Assembly: GCF_028551255.1 (NCBI RefSeq)
Contig: NZ_CP117030.1
Location: 1,302,001-1,366,000 of the forward strand
From: Vibrio tubiashii
GTDB taxonomy: Bacteria; Pseudomonadota; Gammaproteobacteria; Enterobacterales; Vibrionaceae
Direction: 5' to 3'
Length of the DNA stretch: 64,000 bases
Both the position numbers and the translations under genes were made by a program. Below the pieces are notes generated by a model. The model was not told the DNA's origin and did not search any database. It worked only from the letters and a program-made list of their open reading frames with translations. Below, one piece after another: positions 1 through 9,050 of this stretch. Within the stretch, counting starts at the first letter, position 1, and the number at the start of each line of letters is the position of its first letter.

Positions 1-1641
1 GATAAACCGACACTAAAACATATCAATCTAAGGATAGAGAAAGGAGAGAAAATCGTCATTATCGGGCCAAGTGGTAGTGGTAAATCTACCCTTGGTCAAT
101 GCTTAAACGGGCTGATTCCTCACGCTATCAAAGGCGAAATTTCAGGGCAATTAACTCTAAACAGTCAAAGTATCTCAGAGCTAGACCTACACCATTACAC
201 CGAGCAGATTGGCACCGTATTACAAGATACTGACAGCCAGTTTGTTGGGCTCAGTGTGGGCGAAGACATAGCCTTTGCACTGGAAAACCAGCTTGCTTCA
301 AACCTTGACATGTACCCGCTGGTCCAGTCCACTGCAAAAATGGTTGAGCTAGAACATATGCTTGACCGCTCACCGCATGATTTGTCTGGTGGTCAAAAAC
401 AAAGAGTATCTTTAGCGGGCATTTTAGTTGACGACGTAGATACCTTACTGTTTGATGAGCCTCTCGCCGCTCTTGACCCTAAAACGGGGCGCAAGACAAT
501 CGAGATCATTGATCAACTGCATCAAGAGACAGGCAAAACCATCATCATCATCGAGCATCGCCTTGAAGATGTGTTGCATCGTCACGTTGACCGAGTGATC
601 TTGATGGAGCAAGGTGAAATCGTCGCCGATATGTCACCAAACGAAATCCTCTCATCTTCTCTATTGAACAATCATGGCATTCGTGAGCCTCTGTATTTAT
701 CTGCGCTTAAAGCGGCTCAATGCCCAGTGGATGCAAACCATTGTGCCTCCCTCAGCGCGATGCCCGTTGAATCGTACAAACCCTTATTTGCTCAGTGGCA
801 AGCTCACCCTATCAACACAAATTTGAACAGCGACACTCTGCTGTCCATTAAGGGGTTAACCTATTCTTACGACGGCGAAAAAAATGCGCTTGAAGATGTC
901 TCATTTGATATCAAGCAAGGTGAGTTCGTTTCTATTTTAGGTAAGAATGGCTCAGGTAAGTCAACCATTACTAAACTCATCATGGGCGTACTGAGTCCAG
1001 ACTCAGGCTCTATCTCTTTTCAAGGCCAAGACATTGCCACGTTATCCATTTTCGAACGCAGTCAGAAGATGGGTGTCGTGATGCAAAACCCGAATCATAT
1101 GATCTCTCATCATATGATTTTTGACGAAGTGGCATTTGGTCTGCGTAACCAAGGCTTAACAGAGCAAGAAATAGAAAAGAAAGTTCTTGATACTCTAGAG
1201 TTATGTGGTCTAAGCAAGTACAGAAACTGGCCAATCGAAGCTCTCAGCTACGGGCAGAAAAAGCGAGTTACGATTGCTTCAATTCTCGCGTTAGAACCGC
1301 AATTATTGATACTGGATGAGCCTACGGCGGGTCAAGATTACCGAAACTACACCTCGATGTTGGATTTCATCGGCAAGCTCAACCAAAGATTGGGTATTAC
1401 CGTCATCATCATTTCTCATGATATGCATTTAGTACTGGAGTATACCCACCGTTCGATTGTCATTTCAGACAGCAAGCTCGTGGCGGATGCTCCAATGACC
1501 GATGTGTTTACCCAACCAGAGCTATTGGATAAGGCTAACCTGACTACCACCAGCCTTTACGATTTGGCCGAAAGTTTAGAGGTGGAAAACAAAAACGCCT
1601 TTATGCAGTACTTTATCCAACAAGAGAAGAATGTCGCATGA
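1..1641 (+). CDS. ECF transporter fused ATPase (EcfA1-EcfA2 type), 5' end missing
   Basis: Energises an energy-coupling-factor importer for a vitamin or metal at the inner membrane. The reading frame is open from base 1, so the start lies outside the window; 546 residues are visible. Two ABC ATPase domains lie in one chain: the first has Walker [10 protein letters not shown] near visible residue 22, signature LSGGQKQR and Walker B LLFDEP; the second has GKNGSGKST, a variant signature LSYGQKKR and LLILDEPTAG. This tandem layout is that of YkoD-type proteins. The next gene, an EcfT-type transmembrane subunit, overlaps it by 4 bases, so they are co-translated. The substrate-binding S component is not in the window and is probably upstream, so the substrate cannot be stated. 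Confidence 0.9.
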   Translation, partial: DKPTLKHINLRIEKGEKIVIIGPSGSGKSTLGQCLNGLIPHAIKGEISGQLTLNSQSISELDLHHYTEQIGTVLQDTDSQFVGLSVGEDIAFALENQLASNLDMYPLVQSTAKMVELEHMLDRSPHDLSGGQKQRVSLAGILVDDVDTLLFDEPLAALDPKTGRKTIEIIDQLHQETGKTIIIIEHRLEDVLHRHVDRVILMEQGEIVADMSPNEILSSSLLNNHGIREPLYLSALKAAQCPVDANHCASLSAMPVESYKPLFAQWQAHPINTNLNSDTLLSIKGLTYSYDGEKNALEDVSFDIKQGEFVSILGKNGSGKSTITKLIMGVLSPDSGSISFQGQDIATLSIFERSQKMGVVMQNPNHMISHHMIFDEVAFGLRNQGLTEQEIEKKVLDTLELCGLSKYRNWPIEALSYGQKKRVTIASILALEPQLLILDEPTAGQDYRNYTSMLDFIGKLNQRLGITVIIISHDMHLVLEYTHRSIVISDSKLVADAPMTDVFTQPELLDKANLTTTSLYDLAESLEVENKNAFMQYFIQQEKNVA

Positions 1642-2477
1642 ATGCCTCTAAAATGAAGTTTGGCATTAGCTATGTCGATACCAAGTCTCCGCTGCACGCA
1701 TTAAACGGAATCACCAAGTTTGCTCTATTCATGGCTTGGGTCACGGTTGTGCTTACTACCTTTGATCTGCGCATGATCAGTGTGTTGATTTTAGCTGGTC
1801 TTTATCTGCTTAAACTCACTCAAGTGCCTTTTAAGGTGTATAAACCTTTATTGATCGGAACGGCGAGTGTTCTACTCCTTAACGCCCTGTTTATGTTTTT
1901 GCTTGCTCCACAGCAAGGCTCAGAGTTCATCGGCAGCCATAACGTTTTGTTCGCCCTACCCGGTGGTTACTCGCTTACCCAAGAGACATTGTTTTATTTA
2001 GTCACAGTAACACTCAAGTACTTCAGTATGTTCCCGATTGCTTTGGTGTTTGTTTTTACTACCCATCCAACCGAGTTTGCTGCCAGCTTAAACAGAATTG
2101 GTGTGCCATATAAGATTGCCTATGCGGTGAGTTTGACCCTGCGATACTTACCAGAAGTGAAAAATGATTTCGTCAACATCATGCATGCTCAGCAGGCTCG
2201 CGGACTCGATATATCTAAAAGCACACCTCTTTTCCAGCGTATGCAGAATGTCGCAAAAATCCTCGGACCGTTGATTTTTTCAAGCCTTGACCGCGCCGAT
2301 CAGATTTCGAATGCAATGACGTTACGAGGGTTTGGTCGACATAAAGCGCGTAGCTGGTATAGCGCTAGACCCCTGCAAAGCTCAGACAAGCTATGTCTAG
2401 TCGCAGTGGTGTTGATCGTCTTACTCGCAATCGTGAAACGTTATTTGGAAACAGAGCTTTTTTGGTATCCATTCTAA
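1638..2477 (+). CDS. ECF transporter transmembrane protein EcfT (CbiQ family)
   Basis: Transmembrane scaffold linking the ATPase dimer to the substrate-binding subunit of an ECF importer. The 279 residues have several hydrophobic segments in the first 130 residues and two Ala/Arg-Gly coupling motifs in the cytoplasmic part (QQARGLD near 190 and AMTLRGFG near 230), which in this family touch the ATPases. The ATG overlaps the stop of the ATPase gene. A terminator follows directly, so this is the last gene of the operon. Confidence 0.9.
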   Translation: MNASKMKFGISYVDTKSPLHALNGITKFALFMAWVTVVLTTFDLRMISVLILAGLYLLKLTQVPFKVYKPLLIGTASVLLLNALFMFLLAPQQGSEFIGSHNVLFALPGGYSLTQETLFYLVTVTLKYFSMFPIALVFVFTTHPTEFAASLNRIGVPYKIAYAVSLTLRYLPEVKNDFVNIMHAQQARGLDISKSTPLFQRMQNVAKILGPLIFSSLDRADQISNAMTLRGFGRHKARSWYSARPLQSSDKLCLVAVVLIVLLAIVKRYLETELFWYPF

Positions 2478-2486
2478 GACAGTAAC

Positions 2487-2515
2487 AAAGCCTAGGGGCC
2501 GCTCTAGGCTTTTGT
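2487..2515. terminator. Rho-independent terminator after the ECF operon
   Basis: A 9-bp stem, AAAGCCTAG with CTAGGCTTT, and an 8-nt loop, followed by T-rich sequence. It lies between convergent genes and can serve the + strand operon and the minus strand GlpM-family gene. Confidence 0.75.
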
Positions 2516-2863
2516 TTAACTCAGAGCTAATGCTTTGGTCCAAATAAGCAGCAATACCATCGAAGAGGTAAGCCACACCGCTGTCGCCATCGATAAGGTA
2601 TGCACGAGCGAAAAGGTATAGCTGAAATAATAAACCGCGAGCAAATAACTTGCGTACGGTAGCAGCGAATAGAGCCCAAACAGAGCAGTAACACGCAAGT
2701 CCTCCATGCTTCGCTCACTTCCCACCACATAGTGTGCAATCAATGCAAAGGTAGGAAATAGCGGTACTAATCCCGCAATATAGAAACTCTTCGACTTAGA
2801 CAGCAATGCGATCATCATGACCGCAGCGGCGCCGAGCAAACACTTTAAAAATAACGTTATCAT
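2516..2863 (-). CDS. GlpM/YdgC family inner-membrane protein
   Basis: Small integral membrane protein of 115 residues with about four hydrophobic segments. The core (FYIAGLVPLFPTFALIAHY) is the hallmark of the GlpM family, which includes E. coli YdgC; GlpM was linked to alginate production in Pseudomonas, but the molecular role is unknown. I start it at the ATG at 2863 because AGGGG lies 5 bases upstream; an in-frame GTG two codons earlier would overlap that ribosome site. It follows the next gene at short spacing and is probably co-transcribed with it. Confidence 0.85.
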   Translation of the reverse strand: MITLFLKCLLGAAAVMMIALLSKSKSFYIAGLVPLFPTFALIAHYVVGSERSMEDLRVTALFGLYSLLPYASYLLAVYYFSYTFSLVHTLSMATAVWLTSSMVLLLIWTKALALS

Positions 2864-2871
2864 GTCCACCC

Positions 2872-3228
2872 CTAGGCCAGATTCAGAAACAATTCATCGT
2901 CCGTCATGTATTTATGTTTAGTGCCTAAGTTTCTTAGGTGCATAAACATAAAGTCAGGAAAGCCAGGGGCAAGCAGGTCATTGGGTTGCCAAACGACGCC
3001 ACCAACAAAGACATATCGACCTTGCTTCTCATCACTGTGTAGCGCGTTGTTAATCTCGGTCGAAAGCTCAGGGCGAACACCTTCAATCACGCAGACAATC
3101 TGCCCGCGAGCAACACCAATAACACGCTTCACTAAATTGGCTTTCATCCCACACTTCCATGCTTGTCGCGTGGCCATTTCAAACCCGTGCTTTCGAATAC
3201 CTTTGTGTACATTAACGATCAAGTTCAT
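2872..3228 (-). CDS. Conserved hypothetical protein
   Basis: I do not recognise this 118-residue protein. It is soluble, rich in Lys, His and Met at the N-terminus, with no signal peptide or membrane segment. Its stop is a few bases upstream of the GlpM-family gene on the same strand, so the two probably form an operon. I chose the ATG at 3228; an in-frame TTG at 3255 would add nine residues and neither has a strong ribosome site. Codon use is like its neighbours, supporting a real gene. Confidence 0.6.
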   Translation of the reverse strand: MNLIVNVHKGIRKHGFEMATRQAWKCGMKANLVKRVIGVARGQIVCVIEGVRPELSTEINNALHSDEKQGRYVFVGGVVWQPNDLLAPGFPDFMFMHLRNLGTKHKYMTDDELFLNLA

Positions 3229-3442
3229 AACGTGATGTGCTTCAGTTAGGGTCAACAGACTCTAGATAGATATGTTCTAGATTAGTAGTACTGCATAGTG
3301 ATGACGATGCCTTAGATTGAGCGCTTTCTCATCAGATGAAAAAACGCGCAATATAGCCACTTCCGGAAATCTAATCCTTTCTACTATTGCCTATTACGTC
3401 AATTTGCTTCACATTGGCGTAACAAATAAGAAGGGAATAATA

Positions 3443-4339
3443 ATGAGTACAGCAAGCTTTCTTCGCTTAATCTGCCTAGCCGCTATATGGGGTGGCTCGT
3501 TTCTATTTATGCGTATCGCCGCGAATACCTTCGGCCCTGCTTTTTTGATTGAGTTTAGGGTTGGGTTCGCTGCGATCAGTTTGCTTCTTGTTTCACTGTA
3601 TTTAAAACGTAAGCTCGCATTTCGCAGTAATTTCAAACACTTTATGATCATCGGGCTGTTCAACACCGCATTACCCTTTATGCTGTTTGCCTATGCAGCG
3701 CAAACACTAAACGCCTCGACCTTATCGGTATTAAATTCAACTGCAGCTATATGGGGTGCGCTGATTGGTATCTTTTGGCACAAAGCGATTCTTACTGCGA
3801 AGGCCAGTCTAGGCATGTTGATCGGGGTTGCTGGGGTGATCACCTTAGTCGGTGTCGATGCAATCAACATCGGCCTTGATGCTGCCCTACCAATATTTGC
3901 AGGTGTAATGGCAGCGTTCAGTTATGGCATCGCAACAAACTATACGAAGACGGCACCGAAAATTGCGGCGTTCGATAACGCCCACGGTAATATGTGGGCA
4001 GCCGTGTTAATTATATTGCCCCTACTGCCTTTCATGCCTATGAGAGGTGAACCTAGCCAACAAGAGATGCTGTCGGTTATTGCGCTTGGAGTCTTGTGTA
4101 CTGGCGCAGCCTATTTACTTTACTTCAAGTTGGTTGCTGATGAAGGTGCCGCTTCGGCTCTATCTGTCACTTTCTTGATTCCTGTATTTGGTATTTTGTG
4201 GGGAACACTGATCTTAGATGAGCCGATAGGCTGGAACACTATCGTTGGCACCACTTTGGTGCTAAGTGGCACCATGATGGTGACCGGGTTTTCACCTCGA
4301 CAGATGTTCCAACGCCCAAAAACGGTTGAACAGAGTTAG
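3443..4339 (+). CDS. DMT/EamA family transporter
   Basis: Inner-membrane drug/metabolite transporter, probably exporting an amino acid, metabolite or toxic compound; the substrate cannot be read from the sequence. The 298 residues form about ten transmembrane helices as two EamA repeats, beginning with LICLAAIWGGSFLFMRIA, the typical first helix with its W-G-x-x-F motif. The second repeat ends GILWGTLILDEPIGW. The open frame extends upstream to 3317, but the ATG at 3443 has AAGGGA about six bases ahead and starts right before the first helix. It stands alone, convergent with the GNAT gene. Confidence 0.88.
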   Translation: MSTASFLRLICLAAIWGGSFLFMRIAANTFGPAFLIEFRVGFAAISLLLVSLYLKRKLAFRSNFKHFMIIGLFNTALPFMLFAYAAQTLNASTLSVLNSTAAIWGALIGIFWHKAILTAKASLGMLIGVAGVITLVGVDAINIGLDAALPIFAGVMAAFSYGIATNYTKTAPKIAAFDNAHGNMWAAVLIILPLLPFMPMRGEPSQQEMLSVIALGVLCTGAAYLLYFKLVADEGAASALSVTFLIPVFGILWGTLILDEPIGWNTIVGTTLVLSGTMMVTGFSPRQMFQRPKTVEQS

Positions 4340-4349
4340 TGGGCTTGCG

Positions 4350-4811
4350 CTAACTATGAAGTTCTAACGTCATAAATTGACTGTTTGGATCTAACGTGTA
4401 GTCACCAAATGGCTCACAGTAGTGAAAGCCGTACTTCTCATAAAGGGCTCTTGCGGGAGCAAAAAATCCCATTGAGCCCGTTTCCAGACTGACTCTAGTA
4501 AAGCCCTCATGCCGCGCAAAGTCCAATGCGTGCTGAAGCAAAAACGAAGCAACACCCTGATTTCTCGCAGCACTTGAAGTGCGCATTGACTTGATTTCAA
4601 CATGATTAGCGTCTAAACGTTTAATCGCGGCACAACCCATAAGCTTATCTGCTTTCCATCCACTCCAAAATGTTACGCTCTCATCTTGCAGCGAGCTCAC
4701 ATCCAACGCATGCACACTTTCAGGAGGAGATGTCGCATTCATATCGGCAAGGTGCTCTTCTAACAACTTAAGAATTGCTGGGTGGTCTAACTGACCGGTT
4801 TTTATTTCCAT
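4350..4811 (-). CDS. GNAT family N-acetyltransferase
   Basis: Acetyl-CoA-dependent acetyltransferase of 153 residues, target unknown. The C-terminal half has the GNAT core: VEIKSMRTSSAARNQGVASFLL carries the R-x-x-G-x-A acetyl-CoA loop, followed by LETGSMGFFAPARALYEKYGF, the conserved final helix seen in YsnE-like members. I start at the ATG at 4811 because GGAG lies five bases upstream; ATGs at 4826-4829 would overlap that site. It is single and convergent with the DMT transporter. Confidence 0.85.
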   Translation of the reverse strand: MEIKTGQLDHPAILKLLEEHLADMNATSPPESVHALDVSSLQDESVTFWSGWKADKLMGCAAIKRLDANHVEIKSMRTSSAARNQGVASFLLQHALDFARHEGFTRVSLETGSMGFFAPARALYEKYGFHYCEPFGDYTLDPNSQFMTLELHS

Positions 4812-5095
4812 GATTACTCCACTCATCATCGTTGCTAGTCGCTACAGCAAGAATCAAGCCCACATAAAAACACTCTCGAAACTCGACTCACTCATCAGTG
4901 AGTCTATTGTTTGATTGGGATAATTACCCAGCAAAAATCGATCATCATCACATAACTGGAATAAACACAAATTATGATTACAAATTAGTGCGACAAGAGA
5001 CTCATAATTCTTCACCTCAGACCGATAAATTTATAAACATACTTTTACAAAATGACAGATAAGCCATTTGGTATTGACGGTGTAGGAATCCTGAT

Positions 5096-6529
5096 ATGAA
5101 AGAAGTTGAATTTCGAACGATAGACCGCTTGTTTATCAAGATGTCCATCAATGACAAGATGTGGGTATTATTTGCCTTGTTCCTAATTGCAGTAGCAGCG
5201 ATTGCGGGTGGCAGATATTACCAAGAGACAAATGCATTAGAGCAGCAAACAATTCAGGCGGCAGAGCACCAACTTAAAGGGATATTAAGCGTTGGCTCTG
5301 CAGAGAGTATTTTGCAACTGCCAAACGTCTCAGCGACGAGTTCGATAAACAAACCTCAATACAATGATGGTATCGCAACAGTGACCGCGCAGGCTCCAAG
5401 CGGTCAAGCCTATCAACTTGTGCTCAACAACAAGAGCCTAGTACAAGCAGCGAAGTCACAAGCACTAACCAGTTTTGCATTAAGCTTCCTTTGGGTGATT
5501 CCGTTTGCCATTTTCTGTTATTGGGTGGCCACTTTCCTCGGTGGTGCGCTTTGGGTGCTATACACGACAACGCAACGTATTGGTGAAGGGGATTTAACCT
5601 CACGCTTAGGTTTCCATCCTGGGCGAGACGAATTCGGTACGATAGGCTGCGCGCTTGATAAAGCGATGGATACTCTAACCGAACTGGTTGTTACTGTGAA
5701 AGAGAATGCGACGACCTTAAGTGAGACTTCATCCTCTTTTGAACAAGAGATGAAACTAAGTGAAACCCAAATTAGCCAGCAATACGCGTCATTAGATTCC
5801 GTTGCCACAGCGATGGAAGAGATGACGGCGTCCGCTAAAGAGGTGTCTAACATTTCTCAGCAAGCCACTTCGCAAACAGAGAACGATGCCCAGCATATCG
5901 AACAGAGTCACACTCGTGTTCAGTCAGCGATCAGCGAAATCTCTCGACTCTCCGATTACATTGGTAAAGCTTCTGAGTCAGTGGCAAGCCTGACGGAAAA
6001 TACCACTCAGATTAATGAGGTGATTACCACCATTAACGCGATTTCTGAGCAGACCAACCTTCTAGCACTTAATGCAGCAATTGAAGCGGCACGTGCGGGT
6101 GAGCAAGGTCGCGGGTTTGCGGTTGTGGCCGACGAAGTTCGCACCCTGGCTAGCCGTACCCAATCTGCAACAGTTGAAATTCAATCCATGATTGAAAAGC
6201 TGCAATCTGAGACTCGCAGTATTGCGTCTATTACGGAACAAACTGTTAGCCAAGCGCAAACCAGCAGTGACTTAGTCGCGGATATCGGCAATGACGTACA
6301 GTCTATTTCTGAATCGGCGCGCTCTCTGATGGATATGAGCATTCAAATCTCAACCTCGGCGGAAGAACAAAGCGCTGTAGCAAACGATATAGCGACAGAG
6401 CTGAGTGATATACGCACACAATCCAACACCATCCGAAATGTAGCTGAGCAATCCTCTGCAGGTGTCGCTAACCTAACGCAGGCTTCGGTTTCGCTCGCCG
6501 ACATATTGAAAAGCTATCGAACCCAATAA
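5096..6529 (+). CDS. Methyl-accepting chemotaxis protein
   Basis: Chemoreceptor of 477 residues at the inner membrane that signals to CheA/CheW. It has a transmembrane helix at about 21-42, a short periplasmic region of some 80 residues, a second helix at about 125-155, a HAMP segment to about 208, and a long cytoplasmic signalling helix pair. The hairpin tip ([18 protein letters not shown], about 318-335) is the universal MCP signature. The sensor region is too small for a double dCache domain and I cannot name its ligand. The C-terminus (SYRTQ) lacks a CheR/CheB-tethering pentapeptide. It is monocistronic with its own terminator. Confidence 0.95.
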   Translation: MKEVEFRTIDRLFIKMSINDKMWVLFALFLIAVAAIAGGRYYQETNALEQQTIQAAEHQLKGILSVGSAESILQLPNVSATSSINKPQYNDGIATVTAQAPSGQAYQLVLNNKSLVQAAKSQALTSFALSFLWVIPFAIFCYWVATFLGGALWVLYTTTQRIGEGDLTSRLGFHPGRDEFGTIGCALDKAMDTLTELVVTVKENATTLSETSSSFEQEMKLSETQISQQYASLDSVATAMEEMTASAKEVSNISQQATSQTENDAQHIEQSHTRVQSAISEISRLSDYIGKASESVASLTENTTQINEVITTINAISEQTNLLALNAAIEAARAGEQGRGFAVVADEVRTLASRTQSATVEIQSMIEKLQSETRSIASITEQTVSQAQTSSDLVADIGNDVQSISESARSLMDMSIQISTSAEEQSAVANDIATELSDIRTQSNTIRNVAEQSSAGVANLTQASVSLADILKSYRTQ

Positions 6530-6544
6530 TCGGTGTTCAATAAT

Positions 6545-6574
6545 AAATAAAGGGCTTCAATGCCCTTTATTTTT
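6545..6574 (+). terminator. Terminator after the chemoreceptor gene
   Basis: An inverted repeat of about 10 bp around AAAGGGC/GCCCTTT with a 6-nt loop, then TATTTTTG. It lies 16 bases after the stop codon of the chemoreceptor gene. Confidence 0.75.
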
Positions 6575-6653
6575 GCCTCAATAAAACTCTCAGCTAACTT
6601 CGACTCCCTTACCTATACTTAACTTAACTTTTTGGTGGGATAAGGACGGCGAA

Positions 6654-6989
6654 ATGAGCACTTTATTACTGTATGTGCTGCTGTTGACCAACCCAAGCTC
6701 AGCGCAACACTCTTCATCACTTCCTCTAAAATGTAAGCTACTACATACCGAAGACTCTTTTTGGTTCTATAAGGAGCAACTCGTTTACGAAAGCGAACAA
6801 TTTATCTTGTTGCAAAACTTCAAAGGTAGAACCGTCACTCAAGTGGACATGAAAACAGGCGAACTCATACGGACAACCTACATCGGAGAGCCGTACGACC
6901 CTAAATACCAGATTTTGCTCGGAAAGTGCCTAGATGTCAGTCATACCCTAAAAATGTGGCGACTTGATGATGTGCCATATGATAACTAG
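6654..6989 (+). CDS. Hypothetical secreted protein
   Basis: Unrecognised protein of 111 residues. The first 17 residues (STLLLYVLLLTNPSSAQH) look like a signal peptide ending at Ala-Gln, so the mature form of about 94 residues is probably periplasmic, with two cysteines that could pair. AAGGA lies eight bases before the ATG, a good ribosome site. Four bases after its stop codon an 8-bp tandem repeat begins. No neighbour suggests a role. Confidence 0.65.
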   Translation: MSTLLLYVLLLTNPSSAQHSSSLPLKCKLLHTEDSFWFYKEQLVYESEQFILLQNFKGRTVTQVDMKTGELIRTTYIGEPYDPKYQILLGKCLDVSHTLKMWRLDDVPYDN

Positions 6990-6993
6990 AGAG

Positions 6994-7065
6994 CTGGAGA
7001 ACTGGAGAACTGGAGAACTGGAGAACTGGAGAACTGGAGAACTGGAGAACTGGAGAACTGGAGAT
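6994..7065. repeat. 8-bp tandem repeat, unit CTGGAGAA, 8 perfect copies plus a partial ninth
   Basis: Starting at 6994 the unit CTGGAGAA is repeated eight times without error to 7057, with a ninth copy matching 7 of 8 bases. The array begins right after the stop codon at 6989 and lies about 130 bases upstream of the thioesterase gene. Such perfect short arrays usually change copy number by slippage. Each unit contains GGAG. Confidence 0.95.
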
Positions 7066-7197
7066 TTGCATCATTTGACTTAAATGAGTCAAGTATATTT
7101 GGTGTAAAATCTTTTCCGATCACAATTTGATAACATCAGTAACACTTTATTCTCTGTTCGATTTAGACTATTTGCTCGACATCAATGGAGAATGAAG

Positions 7198-7626
7198 ATG
7201 GAAGATCTACTGGCCGACTACCCTATCGTCACTGAAGTACCAGTTGCTTGGGGTGAAATGGATGCCCTTCAACACGTTAATAACGCGGTTTATTTTCGCT
7301 ACTTCGAAACAGCACGTCTGGACTATTTCAAAAAAATCGAACTACTGGTCGATCTCAAGACACATCATATTGGACCTGTACTAGGGCACACCGACTGTCG
7401 CTATAAAATACCTGTGACCTACCCTGATACCTTGCTGATTGGCTCAAGAGTATCAGAGCTAAAAGATGACCGTTTTACAATGGAATACCTTGTCGTAAGC
7501 AAAAAAGTCGGCAAAGTAACCACCGTTGGAACCGCCACTTGCGTTATGTTCGATTTTAAGAACCAGACCAAAGCGACAATTCCAGAGCACATCAAGCAAG
7601 CGATTGTTGCCACGGAAGAGAAATAA
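7198..7626 (+). CDS. Acyl-CoA thioesterase, 4-hydroxybenzoyl-CoA thioesterase family
   Basis: Hot-dog-fold thioesterase of 142 residues that hydrolyses acyl-CoA thioesters in the cytoplasm. The N-terminal stretch V-x-W-G-E-M-D-A-L-x-H-V-N-N-A-x-Y is the 4HBT signature, with the likely catalytic Asp inside it, followed by the helix FRYFETARLDYF. The frame also has an ATG at 7192, but GGAG ends at 7190, one base from it and seven from 7198, so I use 7198. The exact acyl substrate is unknown. The 8-bp repeat lies upstream, between this gene and its upstream neighbour. Confidence 0.88.
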   Translation: MEDLLADYPIVTEVPVAWGEMDALQHVNNAVYFRYFETARLDYFKKIELLVDLKTHHIGPVLGHTDCRYKIPVTYPDTLLIGSRVSELKDDRFTMEYLVVSKKVGKVTTVGTATCVMFDFKNQTKATIPEHIKQAIVATEEK

Positions 7627-7728
7627 CACTGAATTTAGCGGGTCGTTTATCTTGGCAAATCAGTGTCACTCAAGGATCGAGTTGTTATATACTGCGCTCC
7701 ATTGTCAGTTAATCACCCAATTTTCTCC

Positions 7729-8433
7729 ATGAACAAAAGTTTACTTACCAACATCATCGCGCTCGCACTCCTAGCCGGAGGCCATCAGGCGGGTAATCAA
7801 GTCGCTTTTTATGCCGGTTTATTCGCTTTCTCAGGCGCTATCACCAACTGGTTAGCCATTCACATGTTGTTCGAGAAAGTGCCCGGCTTGTATGGCTCCG
7901 GTGTGATTCCTGCTCGTTTCGAAGAGTTTAAAGCAGCGATTAAGAACCTGATGATGGAACAGTTTTTCACTCAGGAAAACATCGATAAATTTTTGAGCAA
8001 AGAATTAGCTGGAGGTAAGTCGCTTAACCTTGAGCCAGTGATCGAAAAGATCGACTTTAACCCGACATTCGACTCACTGGTTGACGTCATTGCGAACTCT
8101 CAGTTTGGCGGGATGCTGGCGATGTTTGGCGGTACAGAAGCCCTTCAGCCAATGAAGCAGCCGTTTGTCGATAAGATGAAAGAAGCCATTGTGGATATGA
8201 GCCAAAGTGACACCATCAAAGAGGCTTTGAAAGAGCAGTTTGAAGCGCCTGCAATGATGGATGAAATACGAACCAACGTGGAAAACATTATCGATCAGCG
8301 CCTAAGCGAGCTAACGCCTAAACTCGTCAAAGAGATGGTGCAAAAGATGATTAAAGAGCACTTAGGCTGGCTGGTTGTCTGGGGCGGTGTCTTTGGTGGA
8401 CTGATTGGTGTGGCGTCATCATTTGTCGCGTAA
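7729..8433 (+). CDS. DUF445 family membrane protein
   Basis: Membrane-anchored protein of 235 residues. It begins with a hydrophobic helix, then GALITNWLAIHMLFEK-like sequence (here GAITNWLAIHMLFEKVPGLYGSG), the DUF445 hallmark, and ends with a second hydrophobic segment (WLVVWGGVFGGLIGVASSF). The middle is amphipathic and charged. Function in this family is unknown. I start at the ATG at 7729 because it opens the first helix; a GTG at 7663 in the same frame would add 22 residues unlike a family start. No clear ribosome site is seen at either. Confidence 0.85.
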   Translation: MNKSLLTNIIALALLAGGHQAGNQVAFYAGLFAFSGAITNWLAIHMLFEKVPGLYGSGVIPARFEEFKAAIKNLMMEQFFTQENIDKFLSKELAGGKSLNLEPVIEKIDFNPTFDSLVDVIANSQFGGMLAMFGGTEALQPMKQPFVDKMKEAIVDMSQSDTIKEALKEQFEAPAMMDEIRTNVENIIDQRLSELTPKLVKEMVQKMIKEHLGWLVVWGGVFGGLIGVASSFVA

Positions 8434-8451
8434 GACACAGTTAGATTCAAT

Positions 8452-8476
8452 AAGGGAAGCGTCGCTTCCCTTTTTT
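8452..8476. terminator. Bidirectional terminator
   Basis: AAGGGAAGC-gtc-GCTTCCCTT followed by TTTT lies between two convergent genes and overlaps the stop codon of the Lrp-type gene. Confidence 0.85.
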
Positions 8477-8951
8477 ATAGCTTAGAAATCAGATCTGCAT
8501 TGACGCCGAAACTTGTCTTATGCTCTTCAATCACCACTTCACTGCGGGTTTGGATCACACCAGGTAACGTGCCAAGTTTCGTCGACATAAAGTTTTGATA
8601 AGCCTTCATATCTTTAACTCTCACCTTAATCATGGTGTCAAAATCCCCAGATAGAGAGTAACACTCCTCAATCTCAGGCATATCGGCAACGGCTTGGGCG
8701 AATTTTTCAAATATAGAGAAGCTCGTTTGATCCAATCTGATATGAATAAAGACCTGAACGTCCAAACCCAGTTTTTCAGGGTTTAATTCGGCGTGATAGC
8801 CAGTGATATAACCTTCTTTTTCTAAACGTTTTACACGGTCGGAGCAGGGAGAAGTAGTGAGGTTTACTTGCTTAGCAAGTTCAACAATAGGTAGCCGACC
8901 TTTGAGGTTCAAGGCGCGAAGAATTTCTCGGTCGATTCGATCTAAATCCAT
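8475..8951 (-). CDS. Lrp/AsnC family transcriptional regulator
   Basis: Amino-acid-responsive DNA-binding protein of 158 residues. The N-terminal third is an AsnC-type helix-turn-helix (LDRIDREILRALNLKGRLPI followed by LAKQVNLTTSPCSDRVKRLEKEGYI), and the rest is the RAM effector domain (FDTMIKVRVKDMKAYQNFM). Length and order match the family. It is closer to the local Lrp paralogues that control single amino-acid genes than to global Lrp. It is a single gene; its target is not evident here. Confidence 0.92.
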   Translation of the reverse strand: MDLDRIDREILRALNLKGRLPIVELAKQVNLTTSPCSDRVKRLEKEGYITGYHAELNPEKLGLDVQVFIHIRLDQTSFSIFEKFAQAVADMPEIEECYSLSGDFDTMIKVRVKDMKAYQNFMSTKLGTLPGVIQTRSEVVIEEHKTSFGVNADLISKL

Positions 8952-9050
8952 TTATCGCTCATAGTAAGTGACAACAACGTACCGCTATTTTAAGCCAAAA
9001 GCGTTACGGCACTGATACCTAGGCGAAGTTGGGATAAAGTTTTTGTGAAG

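Noticed and set aside
1010..1234. Minus-strand ORF of 74 codons inside the ECF ATPase gene
   Set aside because: Antisense shadow of a well-supported ABC ATPase; no ribosome site.
2906..3235. Plus-strand ORF of 109 codons
   Set aside because: Antisense to the hypothetical gene on the minus strand; the minus-strand frame has better codon use and fits the operon with the GlpM-family gene.
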